A DNA stretch of 64,000 nucleotides, from NCBI GenBank assembly GCA_032158295.1, contig CM063258.1, positions 9,318,583-9,382,582 of the forward strand, read 5' to 3'. Under the pieces are notes generated by a model, which searched no databases, was not told the origin of the DNA, and saw only the letters and a list, made by a program, of their open reading frames with translations. Position 1 is the first letter of the stretch. Each line of letters opens with the position of its first letter. This document shows positions 57,708 through 64,000 of this stretch, in pieces. The stretch comes from Pycnopodia helianthoides. Lineage: Eukaryota; Echinodermata; Asteroidea; Forcipulatida; Asteriidae. A program made the translations under genes and the position numbers.

Positions 57708-59860
57708 ATTACAAAATAAAAGTTTTCTAGACCCGAAAATGGCCTAATTATTGTTAATGATTCTGACACTTTTATGTTATTCAAAGTGCCTCTTCTTGAA
57801 TTCGACTGTATGTATTAAGTTTATCTTTCTATAAAAACAAAAACAAAAATTAAAAGTGTGGGTCGGATACGGGATTTTTGCCCTGGTATGAGTGTAACGT
57901 AATGGCGGGTAAGTCGCCATTTTAAAAAACAAAAATCTGCTGCTAACAAAACAATAAACTCATAATTTGTGGAACTCTGAGAATCTATGCCAGAGTTTCA
58001 GTTGACATTTGAAACAAAAAATACCTGAAGAATATGTTATTATTCATTTAAAAGAAGGAAAAGTTGTGGAAAATGAAGAAATAATGGCCATATACCTTTA
58101 GCCTTTGCTGGCATCTTTTCTGTCACATGCTTGCCTCGTTGGTAATCCAGTAGTGTGCGCACGCAGCAGGTTTAAAGGACTCTGGCGTACGTCAGAGCTG
58201 TGTCTAGCCTCGTTCCCACGGGTGATCGATCTCGCTGCGCCAATTTTTTCATGTGGTTTTCTACACATTGAAAATGACACGAAAGCTTAGAAAGTGACAG
58301 TCATGTTGGCCTAGGCTTATATAATTATTCGTTTTACAATTTTCTTACGATTTCCCGTCCCCTAAAACCAGCAAAAGTCAATCAAACGACTTTTGTACGA
58401 CTCCAGTTTCTTTTAAACTCAATATGTAACCACCTCCATGATGTAACGATGACCGATCCATTGAGCTCCGCCCCCTTATCACAACCTTGCTACGCCATGG
58501 AAAGTCTGACAACATTTCTTACACGTTAAAATCCCATTAGAAAAGTCAACATGCTTGCGAGCGTATGTCGTGAGTGTGGCATTGGAGAGATGCACACGTG
58601 GGCATAGGTGATACAAAAAATGTCATGATTGGTCAATATGTTAAGGGGTGGGGCTTATTGAACCGGTCTAATTGGTCGAAGTTAAAAACCAGTTTTTAAG
58701 ACCAAAAATGTGCAAAAAATGCCCTTAAAGACAATATGGCCTCTTATGGCAAGGGGCTATGTATTGGTTTTAAATGTTATACAACATTATATTTTTTTGA
58801 CCGTGGACACGTTTTAAGTATTTACTTGAAATAACTCTTAGAACTTGGTCATCTTCTGTCATATTGGGTATGCTTGCAAATTGTGTGTTACAAATAGGTC
58901 TAAGACATTTTGGTGTACCTCCTGCCCAATCACAAAAAGAGAGGAATACAAACCAGTCCCAAGAAAAGTATACAAGAACATATTTGTCTTTCTATAATTG
59001 CAGACTTTATTTTTTATGTTATTTACAAATACATTTGGGGAAACACCAATAAGTAAACACGATTTCCTTAGTGAAAATAATTTATTTTGAAAAACTATAA
59101 ATTATCAGAAATCTTACTGTTTTTAAATATATATTTTGTTTTTAATTAATCCTACCAAAAATTGATTATAAGGAACATTTTGTACAAAAATATAACTCTC
59201 CCTTTTAGTGACTTATAACATTTTCAAATAAATAAATAATGGTGAACCTTTTCTTACTGAAACTGATGTTCACACCAAAGTTAATTTTACTTTAGAATCA
59301 CAGCTATGTTAAAAATTATCCTGAGAATTTAATTCAACTAGCCACCCATGTCACCAATATGAGTTAAACAAATGATATCAAAAAAAGTTGGGCTGATGAC
59401 CTGGTCCCAACTTCATTAAGCTGTAAAGCACAAAGTCTTCTTAGCACATAAAAATCCTGCTTAGCAGTAATAGGTTACCAGCCAAAATGTAATTAAATGT
59501 ATGTTACTTGTGACTTGTATCCTTGAAAACCCTTACAAAGTGCACCATAAATGAGACTCATAATTCAAACATAGCTCTGCATACCTGTCGTAAATACAAT
59601 GAGCTCTTTGAAACGGCTGAATATGATATGATAAAACGCCTTTTTTATATGTACTAAGCAATTGAATTTAAGCTAGATTTTCAGGTAAATAGCTTCATAA
59701 ATTGCTAAGAACTTCTTATATACGATCTCATATATATATTTTTTTTATTCAAAAGACATGAGAGTTAATAATGATCTTGTAAGGTTCGATGTAACACAAT
59801 GTACATCTCATTCTATGAGTTGTGGTGGTTCTGGGAAAAAAAACGGCAGTATATGTAACA
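57708..59860. other. No supported gene
   Basis: 58,098-58,290 has higher GC and overlapping frames on both strands but no splice or homology support. The rest is AT-rich. Confidence 0.35.
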
Positions 59861-59902
59861 ACTCAAAGTTTCGATCAGTTTGCTCTGATTGTCTTCAGGA
59901 GA
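59861..59902 (-). other. Hammerhead-like motif, copy 3
   Basis: Minus strand: CTC, CTGAAGA, two bases, ATCAG, loop, CTGAT, C, GAAACTTTGAG. Stem II matches the 4.0-kb copy and differs by compensatory changes from 14.1 kb. The GAAACGTT box has become GAAACTTT. Confidence 0.4.
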
Positions 59903-59944
59903 AAGTAGGACTTTGATACTGCAGGCAGGAGACTCTGGACAATG

Positions 59945-60276
59945 TTTTTAAGCAGGGTACACTTTTGGTAATTGTCAAAGACCAGTATCCTCCCTGGGTG
60001 TATCCCAACATATGCATAAAGTAACAAACCTGTTGCTAGAAAATAATGAAAGAAAAAACACCCTTGTTGCATAGAACTGTGCTTCATGCCTGAAGCCTTT
60101 CTCAGATTCAAATTTGTTGGTAAAAAATTACCTCTTTCTCGTAAACTACATTAATTCAAAGGGGGTTGTTCCAACTGAGTTTTATAATATCAACAGCTCT
60201 CCAGTGCTCTTTACCAAGTTAATTTTTGTGGTCATTAACTTGTGCAGTATTTACCAAAAGTACACCCTGCCTTTAA
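59945..60276. mobile_element. MITE of the GCAGGGT family
   Basis: TTAA-GCAGGGTACACTTTTGGTA and (reverse complement of the right end) TTAA-AGGCAGGGTGTACTTTTGGTA. Contains the core hairpin GCTTCATGCCTGAAGCC near 60,080 and the CAACAGCTCTCCAGTGCTC block, in the orientation opposite to 33,548. Confidence 0.8.
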
Positions 60277-60475
60277 GAAAGGGCTAAGATTGCTTTTGAG
60301 TTTCGAACTGACATCCGTTCATAAAACTGCCTTGAAAAAAAAGCTCCCTGTTAGAGTGAAGATCTGTAGGATTTGAAACTTTGCATGGTGGAGATACATG
60401 TACAATCTAGTGAGGGTTTGCAGTAACACCATGTACTGCTTGATTGTGCATGAACTATCTCTTTTCTCAGTTGAG

Positions 60476-63400
60476 TTAATATGAGGGGTGTAGAGTGGAG
60501 ATTGGTCTCCTCTGGACACGACCTGGGTTATGACTTGGCTCCTCTTCATCGAGCTGTAAGCAAAAAAAAACAGAATAACCATGAATAATTAACCCTCCTA
60601 CTTTTGGACCATTCAATGTTATCTACAGTAACTTTGAATGACAGATCAAACTATGCCAGCCTACAACATGATATCATGTGGTGAATGTTTCTACACCGTT
60701 AACAGTCAACCCTCCTGACTGGCAATTCAATATCATCCACTTGTCTTTTAAAAAAGGGAACAGAAGAGTGGCGATGATGTCTTAAAATTAGAGTCAAACT
60801 TTGGTAATTACTCCGAAAAAAATATGTATAATTTCTTTCCCCAAAGCTTTTTTGTTATAAAGATGGTAATGGTAGTAAGAATCCTGCAAAATTATTTCGT
60901 CTGAACTGCCCCCCATTGATTAGAAATCAATAAAAACATTTGAATCTGAGAAAAAAATTTATGCATGAATTATTTCTCAGATTGCTGAAGGTTGGTGCTC
61001 GTTCGCAAATGCTGCGGCCAGAGATGCAGTTGGTACCCACTGGAACTTCGCTAAGGGTGGAAGTTTTCAGCTTTCTTGTGAAAATACCCTGACACATTTT
61101 TTTCCCTGTTTTCTCAACAAGTAGACACTGTATTCAGCTAAAACTTTCACATGTGACTTTTACTGTATCTTTCTTGATAATTTTGCCAATAAATCAGCAT
61201 TACATTGACCAAAACCAAACCCGTTTAAAACCAGTAGAGTCAAAAATGTGATAAAGGACTGAGCAGAACACCTAGCCTTTATCGCATGGCCACGACCCTG
61301 CAAGGTTTAAAATGGCCGTTTATGACTGAATCGCCACTCTTTTATTCCCATTCATAAATACCCTTTATGTTAAAAAGCGTATTAAATACCATTGGAATTT
61401 TTGTTTATTCCAGTCATGTCCCGCAGCTCCTTTTCGTTATTGGGAACCTTGGGCTGCTTTACAAGTGAAGAAATTACAATGGCACACTTTAACAGAGCTA
61501 AACATTGGAATACTTGCCCAGTCTAAAGACTAAGTTACACAACTCACCAAATGCTGATCAGCATACATAGTCTCCAATCCAGTCACCAAGTACGGTCTCA
61601 TAAACTCCCTCCTTGGTGAACTCTGAAAATACGATAAAAGCAAAAAAATTGAAGAATGGAAGAGTAATTTATCTCTCATGTCAAGTTTTGACGACAACAA
61701 AAACCCCAAAACAGGGATCGTTGGGGGTCTCCAAAATCTCTTTTTTTTCAACTTTGACAGTATTTCATTTGAAAAGCATCTGGAGGATATTCCAAAAAAC
61801 TTTCAGAATAAAATTTATCTCTCTTTTGTTTTGAAAATCACAAATCCTGTGCTTTCTTTAAACACAAAGTTTTCGACAGATTTATATACCTTGCCCAAGA
61901 GTCCGAACCTAGGCCCTAGTTGAAACTGCAGCTCGGGCCTAGGCTTGCTTGGGCTCTGTCAGTCATTTAGAAAAAAATGCGCCTTCCTTACTGGGCTTCA
62001 ACCAAGTGGAGAGAGCCCAAGCCGTACTCCACGCCAAACCGTGGTTTTGAAAAGGGTTTTTTTCAAACCTAGGCGTAGGTTCTGGCTCTGAGTTTTTGAT
62101 ATCAAAGCATCGTGCAAAATTCACCCTTCCCAAAAATTTATAACGGAGCCCAAGCCGAAGCCTAGAGCTAGGTTAGTAAAAGGCTCATAAGACACAGGTT
62201 GAATACCATTGGTGAAACATTTTGCCAAGGAAAGAATTTGATAGTTAACTGTACTGCCCGTCGAGGTAACCAACCTTATTCATATAGGGAGAACGTAGCA
62301 TGACCTCCGCAAGACGTCCTAGCCTCCTATCTTCCATCTCCGATGCGTGATGACCCCTCGGCTGTGACACATGCCGTTCGTTCTCGTGAAGACCGAGACT
62401 TCGGTGGCGCCGCCGACCGAATATCCTTGGTCTGCGATTGTCCTTGACGTCCCTTGCTGGTTGCCGTACTTCTTGCCGGCTTCGTACTGCCGGCGTGCCA
62501 AGATGCACAAACACATACTGATGCCAACACGGCAATCAGGAAAACTAGAACGCCAGACGCTATCAGAACAACAGTCAGTACGGATAATTCACCATCTGAA
62601 AGATAAACAAATATTGAGTTCAATTTGAATAATATCATTTCACGTCTGCAGGTTCAGTTTTGTAGGCTTTTTATTATCTGGTCCCAAAGTTTGAGGTCTG
62701 GGGCAATTTCATAATTTCACATTTTCTGTTTAGCAAAATCTCTACTTGATAAACAATGCATACTGTAAGCAAGGCAAAAGGTTGTCTTGTTAACAGCAAA
62801 TGAGTGACACAACGATGCAAATTGCTCTTCAGAAAAATAGTAAAAAGCTTCACACTCTCTTTTCAGCATTTTTCTTATAATTGTTAACTCTCACGTAATA
62901 TTTTACTGTAATTATCTCAGTACTTTTAAATGCATAAATTCATACCTGTTCTGTAATGAATTTTTTTATAAATATTTTCTTTGAAATTGTAAGTACAAAA
63001 CATGTTTCTTTTAAGGAAATTAGGCTCTGTTGTCCTTGCATTACTTCATGAGATGGTCCTACTCTAGGGTCATGAACATTGTGGATTATTATTTTTGATG
63101 ACAAGCGAACCAGAGGGGGGTGTTCATTGTTACCTGCAGGAGCTGCTGCTGTTGGTCCAGCTGTTGTCACTGTTGACAACACCCCACAGTTGCTACCCGT
63201 AAATCCTGACACACATCTGCCAAAAGGGAGAGAAAATAAACGGATAAAATAAACAATTTGTCCTAAGCTATAGTATAAAGTTTGTATTTCTCTTAAAGGC
63301 TGCGGTAGATGATATTAAGCTTTATGAATATATGACATCACTGGATAGGGCACCCTCTCGTTGACGTTAAACAAAGGTTGCTCTCTGGCCCATCCTGTGC

Positions 63401-63604
63401 ACAATGCGTACATAGTTGTTGGTTTTTTTATAAAGCGTTACCATAATTATGTTGATCCTATCAGGCCTTGCAATGGTGTTGAATTGAATTCGATATTTCT
63501 TCACTAGTACTTACCTGCAAGTATAAGTGAAGGCGGGTAGTCTCCCGTCCTGCCACATGTGCCCTCATTCTCACAAAAGTCTGTTGGACATGCGGTAGTC
63601 GAAT
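60476..63604 (-). CDS. EGF-domain transmembrane protein, 3' part, frame-disrupted
   Basis: Exons on the minus strand: 63604-63515, 63216-63134, 62595-62275, 61622-61548, 60553-60476 (stop TAA). The gene continues beyond 64,000. Order: an EGF-like module split between the first two exons (six Cys; ends CVSGFTGSNC), a Thr/Ala stalk (TVTTAGPTAAAPA), a transmembrane helix (LTVVLIASGVLVFLIAVLAS), a basic tail (ARRQYEAGKKYG), then RLAEVMLRSPYMNK, FMRPYLVTGLETMYADQHL and LDEEEPSHNPGRVQRRPIS. The last three exons join in phase 0. The frame breaks inside the EGF exon (about 63,555) and twice inside exon 62,595-62,275 (after the helix near 62,500, and near 62,380). Each break is as if one base were lost. 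Type I cell-surface protein, function unknown. Either a decaying gene or base-level assembly errors. Confidence 0.6.
60805..61215. mobile_element. MITE, relative of 4,988-5,418
   Basis: Shares the core inverted repeat (AATCTGAGAAA...TTTCTCAGATT at 60,943-60,983, with several mismatches), the GTTGGTACC(C/T)(A/G)CTG block and the 3' block TTGCCAATAAATCAGCATTA. It lies in the last intron of the EGF gene. Its ends are eroded. Confidence 0.6.
61908..62176. mobile_element. Fold-back element
   Basis: Left CCTAGGCCCTAGTTG...GGCCTAGGCTTGCTTGGGCTC faces right (reverse complement) CCTAGCTCTAGGCTTCGGCTTGGGCTC. An imperfect long stem with an internal CAAACCTAGGCGTAGG arm. In an intron of the EGF gene. 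Confidence 0.55.
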
Positions 63605-64000
63605 CTTCAAATAAGAGAAGAAAAAGAAGTCTGGTATTAAATCAACAGGGTTAACACCTTGGCTGCAAGTGAATGTACAAGTCTGTTTATTACTTGTTGT
63701 ATCAAGATATGGTTTGGAAATCTGAGAGCTAAAGACATTATAGACTAGAACATGCTACCAAAGTAGCATCCAGAACGATAGGATTAGAAGAAAACAAAAT
63801 CTGCCAGTATTTTTGAATCAGCTGTTTTATCTGACTTCATGTTTATATAGAATTAGATTCCACCCACCACTCATTCATGGAGTGGTTGTTAACAGATCGG
63901 GGAGAATCAAAACCTTTTCAGTTTTTCCTTCTTATACTTAATGCATGCCACCTGTTCAAGTCCAATTTCAATAGATAGTTCCCTACCTTGTTAGGTAAAA
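63605..64000. other. Intronic sequence, nothing recognised
   Basis: Upstream intron of the EGF gene by inference. No further exon was identified before the window edge. Confidence 0.4.

Noticed and set aside
61548..61622. Alternative frame FTKEGVYETVLGDWIGDYVC in the fourth listed EGF exon
   Set aside because: Protein-like, but it ends in a stop and does not match the phase of the upstream exon. The SSPRREFMRPYL frame joins both neighbours in phase.
62245..62274. Stop codon at 62,245-62,247 as the end of the EGF protein
   Set aside because: A donor AAG|GTTGG at 62,275 joins in phase to 61,622-61,548 and 60,553-60,476, giving a more natural acidic tail and stop.

Overview
The window is metazoan nuclear DNA: AT-rich, gene-poor, with small exons bounded by GT/AG, large introns, and many tRNA-derived SINEs, TTAA-flanked terminal-inverted-repeat elements (MITEs) and minisatellites. 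I infer a marine deuterostome invertebrate, most likely an echinoderm. This rests on repeat style and on the look of the genes, not on a diagnostic marker.

Three protein-coding loci are well supported. (1) 590-852 (+) is the 3'-terminal coding exon of an unidentified acidic protein that starts left of the window. (2) 12,974-21,944 (-) is a complete, intact animal (6-4) photolyase gene. I could assemble all ten coding exons with consistent phases (542 codons), plus a likely 5'-UTR exon ending at 23,412. Its upstream region carries a CACGTG E-box next to a TTATGTAA D-box, an arrangement expected of a light/clock-controlled repair gene. (3) 60,476-63,604 (-) is the 3' part of a single-pass membrane protein with one EGF-like module, a Thr/Ala stalk, a transmembrane helix and a cytoplasmic tail. 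Its reading frame is broken at about three places, each time as if one base were missing.

Divergent from the photolyase, a plus-strand spliced unit starts near 24.2 kb. Its short exons (25,062-27,847) belong to a family of about nine exon-like modules. The other five lie on the minus strand at 39.9-44.0 kb. All share a core that can be read as a peptide ([DE][VI]Y.S.SRC) or as a hairpin (TCTAC...GTAGA). This is the best candidate for something undescribed.

Repeats fill most of the rest. They include a decayed Ty3/Gypsy element (48.2-52.2 kb, -), with a 39-bp minisatellite grown in frame at the end of its pol gene, and a LINE 3' fragment (38.5-39.0 kb, -). There are also roughly fifteen MITE or fold-back elements, minisatellites (8.7, 12.7, 15.9, 17.4, 25.4, 30.2-32.0 kb), a tandem 1.9-kb segmental duplication (41.6-45.2 kb), and three diverged copies of an AT-rich segment (35.0-37.1 kb). 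A short repeat at 4.0, 14.1 and 59.9 kb carries a hammerhead-ribozyme-like core with covarying stem II. At 14.1 kb it is followed by a stem-loop identical to the histone mRNA 3' stem-loop.

All exon structures are inferred from splice sites and frame only. No transcript or database evidence was available.
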